Shown one piece after another: positions 1-6,761 of a stretch of 7,729 bases of DNA (within the stretch, counting starts at the first letter, position 1; every line of letters starts with the position of its first letter). The position numbers were made by a program, and so were the translations under genes. Source of the stretch: Gammaproteobacteria bacterium (GTDB taxonomy: Bacteria > Pseudomonadota > Gammaproteobacteria > Xanthomonadales > Xanthomonadaceae); NCBI GenBank assembly GCA_024642445.1, contig JAHEBG010000044.1:1-7729 (forward strand). The letters run 5' to 3'. The notes under the pieces are model-generated. The model did no database searches and was not told the origin of the DNA. It was given only the letters and a program-made list of their open reading frames with translations.

Positions 1-1
1 C

Positions 2-1006
2 TCGGTCCGGGCCAGGCATGGCCATCAATCGCTGTTGCAATTGCCTTGGAAAATCGCCGTTTTGCAACAAAGGCAGGCTTTGCGCATTCATGGCTTGCTG
101 CCACTGCAATATCTGGCCTTTACCGAAGGCTTGTATGCTCAATACCGGCCGCCCCTCGTCGTCCAGCCAGAGCGCCTCCGTTCTTGGCAGCGTAACGGCG
201 GCATCTTTGCTCAACATAAGATGCCCGCCCTGGCGCGCCCAACGCTGAATCTCGTCCGGGATTTTTCCGGCCTGTAAGTAAAGATAGATCGTGCCTTGCG
301 GCAATTCCTGAGGAGAAGCAGTTACAGGCAAAGATTGACGCTGGCCTTCCGGGCGCTGGCTTTGCCAAACATTGTGGGCAGCGCGAAAAAAGCGTGCGGA
401 CGGTAGCCGGTTGGATTCAACGTCCATGGCAAGTGCCGGCGGTGGCATTGCCGATGACGCTGCTGGCATCCGCGTTGCATCCAGTACATGCCAGTGCACG
501 TTTCGGCTCAATTCAATGCGCTGTGCATCCAGCGTGCCCAGCTCAGCCGGCAGCCAAACACTTAGTACCACTTCTGCTGGCAATGTTGAATCCAGTTCGC
601 GTAGCAGACTGGAAACGGAGGCTTTCGAAAGTGGTACGGGGCCGTTTTTCATTTCAGGAAACCCCGGCGACAACCAATGACGGCGTATATCGGAGTCGGT
701 CTTGGTCAACGAGGCCGCCGGCCAAGGCAGCCCGGGCAATGCCACATGCCACTGCAGCGGCTCAGGTGCCGGAATACGAACAGGTTGCGCCAACAATGCC
801 GCCAGAACGCCAATGAGCAAAATGCGTACTGCCAGCAGAAGCCATTCTTGCAGTACGGGCAAGCGCTTTGGGCGCATGGATGGCCTTAACCAACGCAAGG
901 CCGCAAAATCGGTTTTCTGCTGTTGGGTTTTCCGGCGCAGATGCAACAATACCGGAATAGCGATTGCCGCCAAAGCCACGAATGCCATTGGCGTCAGGAA
1001 ATTCAC
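2..1006 (-). CDS. BatA-type membrane protein (aerotolerance regulator N-terminal domain), 3' end off window
   Basis: Reading the minus strand from a GTG at 1006 gives 335 uninterrupted codons to the left edge, so the C-terminus is missing. The start (VNFLTPMAFVALAAI) leads into IPVLLHLRRK, the hallmark of the BatA/aerotolerance N-terminal domain: a first membrane helix at about residues 5-22, a basic stretch, FAALRWLRPS, then a second helix at about 55-73. The rest (about 80-335) looks extracytoplasmic. Its end (about 293-322, with GKGQIL and LLQNGDFPRQL) resembles the glutamine-amidotransferase-like segment of long BatA proteins; I see no VWA MIDAS motif in the visible part. The GTG start is supported by AGGAG five bases upstream and by the four-base GTGA overlap with the DUF58 stop, which suggests translational coupling. 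Role is inferred: membrane anchor or partner for the MoxR/DUF58 pair. Family call is good; exact function is unknown. Confidence 0.85.
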   Translation of the reverse strand, partial: MNFLTPMAFVALAAIAIPVLLHLRRKTQQQKTDFAALRWLRPSMRPKRLPVLQEWLLLAVRILLIGVLAALLAQPVRIPAPEPLQWHVALPGLPWPAASLTKTDSDIRRHWLSPGFPEMKNGPVPLSKASVSSLLRELDSTLPAEVVLSVWLPAELGTLDAQRIELSRNVHWHVLDATRMPAASSAMPPPALAMDVESNRLPSARFFRAAHNVWQSQRPEGQRQSLPVTASPQELPQGTIYLYLQAGKIPDEIQRWARQGGHLMLSKDAAVTLPRTEALWLDDEGRPVLSIQAFGKGQILQWQQAMNAQSLPLLQNGDFPRQLQQRLMAMPGPDR

Positions 1007-1908
1007 GGCAGCTCCTGACCCGGTACATTGCCCTTGGCAAACAAACGCTGCAGCGGTAAATCCAGGGGCTGATCTAGCACATAGCTAACACTGGCTATAC
1101 CGGAAGATACCAGACGCAGATCCAGCGCCCGTTGCGCGGCGGCAAATTCCGACAGGTAGGATTCACGGGTGAGCGGCGCTTCGGTCAATAGCGTTTGGTC
1201 GGTTTCCACATCGACAAAACGGTGCCCACCGGTGAACGGGAAATCCCGCTCCTCGCACGTCAGCAATCGGACCATGCGGATATCCCTTCCGGCACGCGAT
1301 AGGCGCTCAAGCATCTGCAACAACCCTTCATCGAAGCCGTCACTAAACACCACCACCAAGGCATTGGCGCGCATCCGCTCCCATAATGCGTTGCAGGCTT
1401 CCGGCGATGGCCAATCGCTCTTGGCCTTGACCTGAGTCAGCGCATGCAGGCATTGATCACGATGGCGAAGACCCGTGCCGGCATTGACCACGGTAAAGCC
1501 TTCGGCATTTATTGCTATCAAACCGAACCGATCGCCTTGCCGGCAGGCCACCTCAAAGACACAGGCGGCCTGTGCTTTGGCTGCATGCAGACGGCTCCAT
1601 CCCGGGCGACTGGCATCGGTCTGGGCCATGGATTCCGTGGCATCCAGTAGCACCCATACCACCAAGGGGCTGTCACGTTCGGATTCTCTCACGAAAAATT
1701 TATCGGAACGCGCAAACAGTTTCCAGTCGATCTGCCGGGGCTCATCCCCTGGCTCATAGGCACGGTACTGGGCGAACTCCATGCCGGCACCGCGTGAACG
1801 GCTATGATGCTGGCCGACACCGTGTGTAACGCTGATACGCCGTGACGCCAGACGCAGTCCTTTCAGACGCGCCCTGACATCTGCCGGTATCAGATCGGAA
1901 ACGGCCAT
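1003..1908 (-). CDS. DUF58 protein with VWA-like core, MoxR partner
   Basis: This is a 301-residue soluble protein without a membrane segment or signal peptide. The DUF58 signature is clear: GAGMEFAQYRAYEPGDEPR at 40-58 followed by QIDWKLFAR (59-67). A VWA-type metal-ion-dependent adhesion site starts with DATESM at 89-94, preceded by the hydrophobic strand VVWVLL. A second conserved strand, VVVFSDGFDEG (185-195), matches the usual SD motif of these domains. The length is typical of the short DUF58 group encoded next to MoxR genes. It begins 11 bp after moxR and overlaps the BatA-type start by 4 bp. The region before its ATG has only a weak purine run (GAGAAAA), so translation is probably coupled to moxR. 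DUF58 proteins are thought to be recruited by, or to deliver clients to, the MoxR ATPase; this is family-level knowledge, and the client here is unknown. Confidence 0.93.
   Translation of the reverse strand: MAVSDLIPADVRARLKGLRLASRRISVTHGVGQHHSRSRGAGMEFAQYRAYEPGDEPRQIDWKLFARSDKFFVRESERDSPLVVWVLLDATESMAQTDASRPGWSRLHAAKAQAACVFEVACRQGDRFGLIAINAEGFTVVNAGTGLRHRDQCLHALTQVKAKSDWPSPEACNALWERMRANALVVVFSDGFDEGLLQMLERLSRAGRDIRMVRLLTCEERDFPFTGGHRFVDVETDQTLLTEAPLTRESYLSEFAAAQRALDLRLVSSGIASVSYVLDQPLDLPLQRLFAKGNVPGQELP
1012..1016 (-). promoter_or_regulatory. Shine-Dalgarno site (AGGAG) fixing the GTG start of the BatA-type gene
   Basis: The minus strand reads AGGAG CTGCC GTG, a strong ribosome binding site with a five-base spacer. 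It lies inside the last codons of the DUF58 gene, whose TGA overlaps the GTG. It decides the start in favour of GTG; the first in-frame ATG is six codons further on and would cut into the first membrane helix. Confidence 0.75.
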
Positions 1909-1919
1909 CGCCCGTTTTC

Positions 1920-2906
1920 TCAGCGCGCAGGCGGCACCGAAGCCAGAAGCATCGACACCACATCATCGGCGCTCTTCTGTTCGGCTTCAGCCATAAAGGT
2001 CAGCAGTAAACGGTGGCGAAGCACCGGTGCCAATAAGGCTTCGATATCCGTGCGGGTGACGGCGAATCTTCCATGCACCAATGCCCGTGCTTTGGCGCAC
2101 AGCACCAATGCCTGTCCAGCACGCGGACCGGCACCCCACTTGACCCATTTCGGAATCTCACCGACATTTTCGTGCGGGCGACTGGAGCGCACCAGACGGT
2201 TGATCCATTGCATCATGTCATCGCTGATGTGGACCTCGCGCACCATGGCCTGCAATTCCAAAACGGTTTCGCCGTTCATCACCGATGGCACCTGTGCCGA
2301 CCCGCTGCCGGTTGTCTGCATCAGAATGGCCTGTTCTTCCTCGGCACTCGGATAATCCACGCGGATGTGTAACAGAAACCGGTCTAGCTGGGCTTCAGGC
2401 AATGGATAGGTACCTGCCTGCTCCAGCGGATTCTGGGTGGCCAATACGAAAAACGGTTCCGGCAGCGCATGGGTAACGCCGGCATAGCTGACGGTATGTT
2501 CCTGCATTGCTTCCAGCAGCGCGGCCTGGGTTTTCGGTGGCGTACGGTTCAGCTCATCGGCCAACAGAAGGTTGGTGAATACCGGCCCTTTCTGGAATAC
2601 GAAATGGCGCTTGCCGGTACCGTGATCTTCTTCCAGGATTTCGGTACCCAGAATATCGCTCGGCATCAGATCGGGCGTAAACTGGATTCGCCGGAACGAC
2701 AGTTCCAAGGCCTGACCCAGAGTTCGAACCAGTAATGTCTTGCCTAGGCCGGGCACGCCTTCAAGCAGGCAGTGGCCGCCCGCGAGCAATCCGATCAGCA
2801 GTTGTTCAACCACGTCCTGCTGACCGACGATGGCTTGAGCTATAGCAGCACGCAAATGCGTGAGTTGCTGTACGGTTGCCGTGATTTCATTTTCGCTGCT
2901 GCTCAT
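1920..2906 (-). CDS. moxR: MoxR-family AAA+ ATPase
   Basis: This 328-residue protein has every AAA+ landmark of the MoxR family: an N-terminal VGQQDVVEQLLIGLLAGG (27-44), Walker A GVPGLGKT (50-57), the family segment RRIQFTPDLMPSDILG (72-87), Walker B LLLADELNR (113-121), sensor 1 ATQNP (156-160), the LDRF arginine-finger region (174-177) and the sensor 2/lid segment GPRAGQAL (260-267), ending with PVLRHRLLLTF. Length is normal. MoxR ATPases hydrolyse ATP in the cytoplasm, usually as ring oligomers, and act as chaperone-like factors with VWA-containing partners; methanol dehydrogenase maturation is the namesake case. A CAGGAA ribosome binding site lies seven bases before the ATG. It sits 27 bp after the DUF4159 gene and 11 bp before the DUF58 gene. 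The symbol denotes the family; a methanol dehydrogenase role is not implied. Confidence 0.96.
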   Translation of the reverse strand: MSSSENEITATVQQLTHLRAAIAQAIVGQQDVVEQLLIGLLAGGHCLLEGVPGLGKTLLVRTLGQALELSFRRIQFTPDLMPSDILGTEILEEDHGTGKRHFVFQKGPVFTNLLLADELNRTPPKTQAALLEAMQEHTVSYAGVTHALPEPFFVLATQNPLEQAGTYPLPEAQLDRFLLHIRVDYPSAEEEQAILMQTTGSGSAQVPSVMNGETVLELQAMVREVHISDDMMQWINRLVRSSRPHENVGEIPKWVKWGAGPRAGQALVLCAKARALVHGRFAVTRTDIEALLAPVLRHRLLLTFMAEAEQKSADDVVSMLLASVPPAR

Positions 2907-2933
2907 GCAAGTGTTCCTGATCTGTGTGTGGTA

Positions 2934-3632
2934 TTAAGCATTCAAGGCATACATCACGATATTGACCGCGAATTTGGTATTGTCTTCCGCCAGAAAGCGT
3001 TTATTGCGCCAATCGTAATCCCATTCGCAACCGTAATCCTTGTTACTGTACAGCAGGCCCATTCGGCCATTTATGCTGATTCCTTTGAGATAGTCGTGAA
3101 CCAGATCGTCACCCCAGCCGTTCAACTCGAAAGCCGTTGTAGGGGGCTCGGTGAAACGGAAATAACTGCTGTACAGCGGATGGCTATTGGGAATTTTCTG
3201 CAATGCCTCGCGCCCGAAAATGGCGGCCATTTCCGCTTCGAAGGATTTCGCGAACAAGCCGTCGATATCATGGTTGCAATCGTCAACAAAAACGAAACCG
3301 CCATTACGGACGTAGGCGGCGAAATTGGCACGTTCCTGCGGACTGAACTGCACCAGCTTATGTCCTGCCAGATAGCAGAACGGTGCCAGCCGCATTTTCG
3401 GATCGGACAAGGCAATGACATGCTCGTCGGGATCCACCCGTAACGTGGTGTAATCGATGAGCGCGGTAATCACATTGGAAGGCATCCGGGCATCGACATC
3501 CCAATCCCCGGACTCGTACATCAAACGCGTGAACCAGAAATCGTAATCGCCCTGCCCGGCACGGACAACGGCCGGTAGTGCGGCCAAAGCCGCACTGCCT
3601 ATAATCAAACGCAGGAAGTCGGCACGGTCCAT
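2934..3632 (-). CDS. DUF4159 protein with N-terminal export-type signal
   Basis: This is a 232-residue protein. Residues 1-25 form a signal peptide: MDRADFLR, a hydrophobic stretch (9-23), and a possible cleavage site after VVRA (residue 25). The remainder matches DUF4159: DYDFWFTRLMYESGDWD (29-45), the conserved MRLAPFCYLAGH (80-91), the YVRNGGFVFVDDC strand-turn (107-119) with HDIDGLF after it, and a C-terminal NIVMYALNA. DUF4159 has a glutamine-amidotransferase-like fold with no established catalytic activity, and in other bacteria it is often fused to, or encoded beside, BatA-type proteins. Here it stands alone, directly after tldE (16 bp) and before moxR (27 bp). GGGGGAG lies five bases before the ATG. 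The n-region resembles a Tat leader in which the second arginine is alanine, so Sec export is more likely. Function is unknown; an extracytoplasmic accessory role is inferred. Confidence 0.88.
   Translation of the reverse strand: MDRADFLRLIIGSAALAALPAVVRAGQGDYDFWFTRLMYESGDWDVDARMPSNVITALIDYTTLRVDPDEHVIALSDPKMRLAPFCYLAGHKLVQFSPQERANFAAYVRNGGFVFVDDCNHDIDGLFAKSFEAEMAAIFGREALQKIPNSHPLYSSYFRFTEPPTTAFELNGWGDDLVHDYLKGISINGRMGLLYSNKDYGCEWDYDWRNKRFLAEDNTKFAVNIVMYALNA
3558..3632 (-). other. Signal peptide of the DUF4159 protein (Sec-like or degenerate Tat)
   Basis: The region encodes about 25 residues with the n-region MDRADFLR, a hydrophobic core rich in Leu, Ile and Ala, and a V-R-A ending that satisfies the -3/-1 rule. 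DRADFLR aligns with the Tat consensus RRxFLK except that the second arginine is alanine. Export is likely; the route is not decided by the sequence. Confidence 0.6.
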
Positions 3633-3648
3633 GCCGGCTCCCCCGCCA

Positions 3649-4983
3649 TCACACCGCGTCCGACAGCGAACTGAAGGTGAAGTCGCGGATTTTCATCGGC
3701 GGAATCATCATCACGAACGGCGATTCGTCATCGCCCACGCGTACCGGCTTGCCCAACTCTTCGATGTTGTTGAGCATGATTACCGGAGACTCGTTGAAAC
3801 GGAAGTTCTTGATCGGGTATTTGATTTCACCGTTTTCGACGTAGAAGGTACCGTCGCGGGTCAGGCCTGTGAGCAGAACGGTTTGTGGATCGACCATACG
3901 GATATACCAAGTGCGTGTCACCAGAATGCCTTTGGCGGTGGATTTGACCAGATCCATGGTGGATTTGTCGCCTCCGACCATTATCAGATTGCCTGGCGAA
4001 CCTTTGGCTTCCTTGCCTTTGAGCTTGGCCCAATAGCGGGAATATTCCAGATACGACACTTTGCCTTTGTCGATAATGCTCATTTTTTCGCGTGGCAATC
4101 CTTCACCGTCCCACGGCATTACCGCTGCATCGGCATCCCAAGGGTCGGAATACACGGTCACGCGCGGATCAAATACCTGTTCGCCGATTTTGTTGCCACC
4201 GCCTTTTTTGGTCAAAAAGCTGCGGCCTTCATCGGCCTGTCGGGCATCAAAACCATTCATCATGAAAGAAATCAGGCCTGCGGAAGCGGCCGGTTCCAGG
4301 ATTACCGTGTATTTGCCTGGCTCAAGCGCCTTGGCCTCGCGCGAGCCTTTGGCTTTGGCGATGGCGGTCTGGATTTCACGGCTGGCATTGAAATCGGTCA
4401 GCTTTCCGACATTACGCGCCACCCATCCGGAGCCGGTGCCGTCGTCGGTGCGAACGGTACAGGTGTAATCCAGGCCGGTTGCCTGCTGGTAGGCGAAATT
4501 GCCATTGCTGTTGGCTGAGGCGAAGAAGCCTTTGCTGTCAGCCAGGAAGCCTGCCGCAATTAGCTTATCGTTCTTGCACGGATTGATCGAATCGGCAGCC
4601 ACCTGTGCCCGGTATTCCGGGGTGATAGCCGCAATTTCGGCATTGTAGGTCTGCGTTGGCTTGTAGGTCTGCTTGCCGATGGCCGGCATGAACTCGTCGT
4701 TTTCCGGCGCCAGACGCGCCAGCTCCTCGGCACGGCGAACCACGCGTTGCAGCGATTCGTCATCGAACTCATTGATGGTGGCGACACCGACGCGCTTGCC
4801 AAAAGCCACCTGTACAACCAGATCGGCATTGGTGACGATACCGCTGGTGGATACGTTGTTCAAGGCGAAGCGGATATTGCCGTTGATGCCACCGGAAAGC
4901 GTTGCGGTGCATTCATCGGCTTTGCTGAAAGCGATGACTTTATCGAGAATCGCTTTGGCTTGTTGTTCCGTATACATGGTCAT
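3649..4983 (-). CDS. pmbA: TldE/PmbA-type subunit of a TldD/TldE metalloprotease
   Basis: This 444-residue protein has the TldD/PmbA fold throughout: an N-terminal domain (about 1-100, with GKRVGVATINEFDDESL at 62-78), a middle domain, and the C-terminal barrel ending in TWYIRMVDPQTVLLTGLTRD (358-377) and the NGEIKYPIKNFRFNESP segment. Where TldD has its HExxxH zinc motif, this protein has LEPAASAGLISFMMNGFDA (229-247) with no histidine, as expected for the non-catalytic TldE subunit. In E. coli TldE pairs with TldD to cleave unfolded peptides such as the microcin B17 leader. It has no signal peptide, although the upstream TldD does. It starts 27 bp after that tldD with AGGAG eight bases before the first ATG; a second in-frame ATG lies two codons in. 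The partner could be either TldD copy. Family assignment is firm; the substrate is unknown. Confidence 0.9.
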   Translation of the reverse strand: MTMYTEQQAKAILDKVIAFSKADECTATLSGGINGNIRFALNNVSTSGIVTNADLVVQVAFGKRVGVATINEFDDESLQRVVRRAEELARLAPENDEFMPAIGKQTYKPTQTYNAEIAAITPEYRAQVAADSINPCKNDKLIAAGFLADSKGFFASANSNGNFAYQQATGLDYTCTVRTDDGTGSGWVARNVGKLTDFNASREIQTAIAKAKGSREAKALEPGKYTVILEPAASAGLISFMMNGFDARQADEGRSFLTKKGGGNKIGEQVFDPRVTVYSDPWDADAAVMPWDGEGLPREKMSIIDKGKVSYLEYSRYWAKLKGKEAKGSPGNLIMVGGDKSTMDLVKSTAKGILVTRTWYIRMVDPQTVLLTGLTRDGTFYVENGEIKYPIKNFRFNESPVIMLNNIEELGKPVRVGDDESPFVMMIPPMKIRDFTFSSLSDAV

Positions 4984-4991
4984 GGATTGTG

Positions 4992-4996
4992 CTCCT
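4992..4996 (-). promoter_or_regulatory. Shine-Dalgarno site (AGGAG) of tldE/pmbA
   Basis: AGGAG on the minus strand lies eight bases before the ATG at 4983 and 14 bases before the second in-frame ATG (4977). The spacing favours the first, giving the start MTMYTEQQ. Confidence 0.7.
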
Positions 4997-5010
4997 GAAG
5001 GATTCGTCGA

Positions 5011-5976
5011 TTAGCCCAGTGACCGGGCAGTGCTGATTACATTGATGCCGTCGAAACGCGCGGTACTGGAACCGTGCGATACCGCGGAGACTTGGCCGGG
5101 CTGGCCCTTGCCGTCGAAGAACGAGCCGCCGAAACGGTAATCGCGCTCATCGCAGACCGCGGTGCAGGCGTTCCAGAATTCCGGCGTACGGATTTGATAG
5201 GCGACATCTTCAACCATGCCTTTGATCTTTCCGTTTTCGATTTCATAGAACATCTGGCCGCCGAACTGGGCGTTGTAGCGTTGCTGATCGATTGAGAAGG
5301 ATCCATCACCGATGATGTAGATGCCTTTTTCAACATTCTTGATCATGTCATCCACACTCAGTGGTGACTTGCCTGGCGCCAACGATACATTGGCCATACG
5401 CTGGAACTGCACGCTGGACCAGGAGTCGGCATAGCAACAGCCGTGCGATTCGTTCTGGCCGAGAATATGCACTTGATCGCGGATAGCTTGGTAATTGACC
5501 AGCGTGCCGTCCTTGACCAGATCCCAGCGCTTGGTTTTAACACCTTCGTCGTCGTAGCCTACGGCGCCGAGTGTAGTCGGTTGGACTTTATCGGCAAAAA
5601 GCGTGACGTTTTTGCTGCCGTACTGGAATTTGTCCTTGAGCTTGTCAAGCGTGGCGAAGCTGGTGCCGGCATAGTTGGCCTCATAGCCGAGCACGCGGTC
5701 GAGCTCCAGCGGATGGCCGACCGATTCGTGAATGGTCAGCCAAGTATGGCTGGGATCCAGAACCAGATCGTATTTGCCGGGCTTGACCGACGGCGCTTTG
5801 AGTTTCTGTTGTGCCTGTTTGGCCGCCTCGAGCGCGTCTTCTTTCATATCGTAGGCATCGGAATAACCGTACAGCCCGTTCGGCAATGCAGTGTGGCGTC
5901 CGCCGTCAAGGTATTCGTAACCCATACCTACCGGCGATGAAAGACTGTCACGGCTGCGGAATTTTCCGGATGCCTT
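5011..5976 (-). repeat. Tandem gene duplication, copy A (3' two-thirds of the complete tldD)
   Basis: These 966 bases encode residues 221-541 plus stop and correspond codon for codon, without gaps, to 6762-7727. Differences cluster at residues 228-278, 332-354 and 428-447, while the zinc motif region 301-330 differs at only one residue. This marks an old in-place duplication retained under selection, not a recent identical repeat. Confidence 0.85.
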
Positions 5977-6636
5977 GTCTATGGCTGTAACGGTGAAGGT
6001 CGGCCAGATGCGATGCACATCCTGATCGATGTAGGAGCCGTCGGTGGAGGCGAAGTATTTCTGTTCATTGACCAGAAACAACATGGAGTTCACGAAATTG
6101 GCACCGGCAGACATGGCGGCGGCATTGACCCCAAGCAGCAAATCGGCCTTGTCCTTGATGGGCACTTCCATGGCATTTTTGCGTATCGGCGTTGCCCAGG
6201 CCACTTCACCCACACCCTTGTTGGGCGCAAGTTGCACCGGCTGGGTCTGCGAGCGCGAGTTGGCCTTTGCAATGGCGACCGCCTGCTGTGCCGCTTTGGC
6301 GATGCCGGCATTGCTCAGATCACTGGTGGCGGCGAAACCCCAGGTGCCGTTGGCTATGACACGAACGCCAGCACCGAGTGACTCGGTATTGACCACATTC
6401 TGCACTTTAGCTTCACGGGTGATCACGAATTGCCGCAGGTAACGTCCGATGCGGACGTCGCAATAACTTGCGCCGGCACCGGTAGCGGTATTCAAGGCGA
6501 TGTCGGCCAGCACTTTTTTGCGCGCCACATCCATCTTGGTTAACAGGACTTCGGCGGCCACGGCATTGCCGAACCCGGGAATCATCAAGCCGGTCAATCC
6601 GATGCCCGATGCCGTCAAGAAATTGCGTCTATCCAT
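5011..6636 (-). CDS. TldD-family zinc metallopeptidase with Tat signal peptide (complete copy)
   Basis: This is a 541-residue protein. Residues 1-28 are a twin-arginine leader (MDRRNFLTAS, then a hydrophobic run to GNAVAA). The TldD N-terminal domain follows (GASYCDVRIGRY at 55-66; SLGAGVRVIANGTWGFA at 86-102). The metal motif HESVGH (303-308) fits HExxxH and continues as PLELDRVLGYEANYAGTS. The C-terminal barrel includes DQVHILGQNESHGCCYADSW (387-406), QQRYNAQFGGQMFYEIENGK (451-470) and GSFFDGKGQPGQ (504-515). E. coli TldD has a cysteine ligand in a GxCGKxGQ motif near here; this protein has no cysteine at that place. It is longer than E. coli TldD (about 480 residues), partly because of the leader. 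GAGGGAG lies seven bases before the ATG. It is followed by tldE, its likely partner, and preceded by a close paralogue. The inferred role is an exported peptidase; the substrate is unknown. Confidence 0.92.
   Translation of the reverse strand: MDRRNFLTASGIGLTGLMIPGFGNAVAAEVLLTKMDVARKKVLADIALNTATGAGASYCDVRIGRYLRQFVITREAKVQNVVNTESLGAGVRVIANGTWGFAATSDLSNAGIAKAAQQAVAIAKANSRSQTQPVQLAPNKGVGEVAWATPIRKNAMEVPIKDKADLLLGVNAAAMSAGANFVNSMLFLVNEQKYFASTDGSYIDQDVHRIWPTFTVTAIDKASGKFRSRDSLSSPVGMGYEYLDGGRHTALPNGLYGYSDAYDMKEDALEAAKQAQQKLKAPSVKPGKYDLVLDPSHTWLTIHESVGHPLELDRVLGYEANYAGTSFATLDKLKDKFQYGSKNVTLFADKVQPTTLGAVGYDDEGVKTKRWDLVKDGTLVNYQAIRDQVHILGQNESHGCCYADSWSSVQFQRMANVSLAPGKSPLSVDDMIKNVEKGIYIIGDGSFSIDQQRYNAQFGGQMFYEIENGKIKGMVEDVAYQIRTPEFWNACTAVCDERDYRFGGSFFDGKGQPGQVSAVSHGSSTARFDGINVISTARSLG
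6553..6636 (-). other. Twin-arginine (Tat) signal peptide of the complete TldD
   Basis: The first 28 codons give DRRNFLTAS, which matches the Tat consensus S/T-R-R-x-F-L-K except at the first and last positions. A moderately hydrophobic, glycine-rich core (GIGLTGLMIPGFG) follows, then an A-V-A-A ending suited to signal peptidase I. Glycine-rich weak hydrophobicity is typical of Tat rather than Sec leaders. Predicted mature protein starts at EVLLTKMD. Confidence 0.85.
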
Positions 6637-6643
6637 TGCTGTG

Positions 6644-6650
6644 CTCCCTC
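6644..6650 (-). promoter_or_regulatory. Shine-Dalgarno site of the complete tldD
   Basis: GAGGGAG lies seven bases before the ATG at 6636 and supports the start that includes the Tat leader, so the leader is real coding sequence and not an upstream artefact. Confidence 0.7.
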
Positions 6651-6732
6651 ATGTGGAATTGGCACGCCGTCTGCAGCCGATGGCGGCATGGCCCGCGCGT
6701 GGACTTCCATCATAGCGGATGAATTGAATGCT

Positions 6733-6745
6733 TGGGCATAGCCCA
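6733..6745. repeat. Short perfect inverted repeat in the inter-tldD gap
   Basis: TGGGC ATA GCCCA has five-base arms and a three-base loop, 17 bases downstream of the stop codon of the upstream tldD. It could form a small hairpin in the transcript. The lack of a following T-run argues against a rho-independent terminator; chance occurrence is possible. Confidence 0.3.
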
Positions 6746-6761
6746 TAAGTCACGGTTTCAG

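Larger units (their letters stand above)
6637..6761. other. Intergenic gap between the two tldD paralogues
   Basis: This 125-bp stretch is the only sizeable gap in the window; all others are 27 bp or less. On the minus strand it holds the Shine-Dalgarno of the downstream tldD, a possible -10 hexamer TATGAT (6709-6714) without a convincing -35, and a small palindrome TGGGC-ATA-GCCCA (plus strand 6733-6745). No T-run follows the palindrome, so it does not look like an intrinsic terminator. It may hold a weak internal promoter or an mRNA stability/processing element; neither is established. Confidence 0.35.

Noticed and set aside
394..816. 140-codon plus-strand frame, and neighbouring plus-strand frames at 372-680 and 702-1088
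   Set aside because: The continuous minus-strand frame from GTG 1006 has membrane helices and BatA motifs and covers the same bases. The plus-strand frames have none.
762..1040. 92-codon minus-strand frame and 82-codon frame at 120-368
   Set aside because: They are in other frames from the BatA-type gene and show no domain or ribosome binding site.
2772..3443. 223-codon open frame on the plus strand
   Set aside because: It lies antisense to the start of moxR and most of the DUF4159 gene, both of which have clear family motifs. Its translation shows no recognisable domain; it is a codon-bias shadow.
3631..4518. 295-codon open frame on the plus strand
   Set aside because: It is antisense to the strongly supported tldE/pmbA gene. 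The protein is low in recognisable motifs and rich in Phe, Gly and His, as expected for the mirror of a GC-rich gene.
3649..4983. TldE as a degraded TldD that lost its metal site
   Set aside because: Absence of HExxxH is the normal state of TldE/PmbA subunits. The reading frame is intact and the length is typical.
5443..5940. 165-codon open frame on the plus strand, with a similar one at 6882-7253
   Set aside because: Both lie antisense to the same conserved region of the two tldD copies, so their resemblance to each other only reflects the duplication.
6733..6745. The small palindrome as a rho-independent terminator
   Set aside because: The stem is only five base pairs and no T-run follows on the minus strand.
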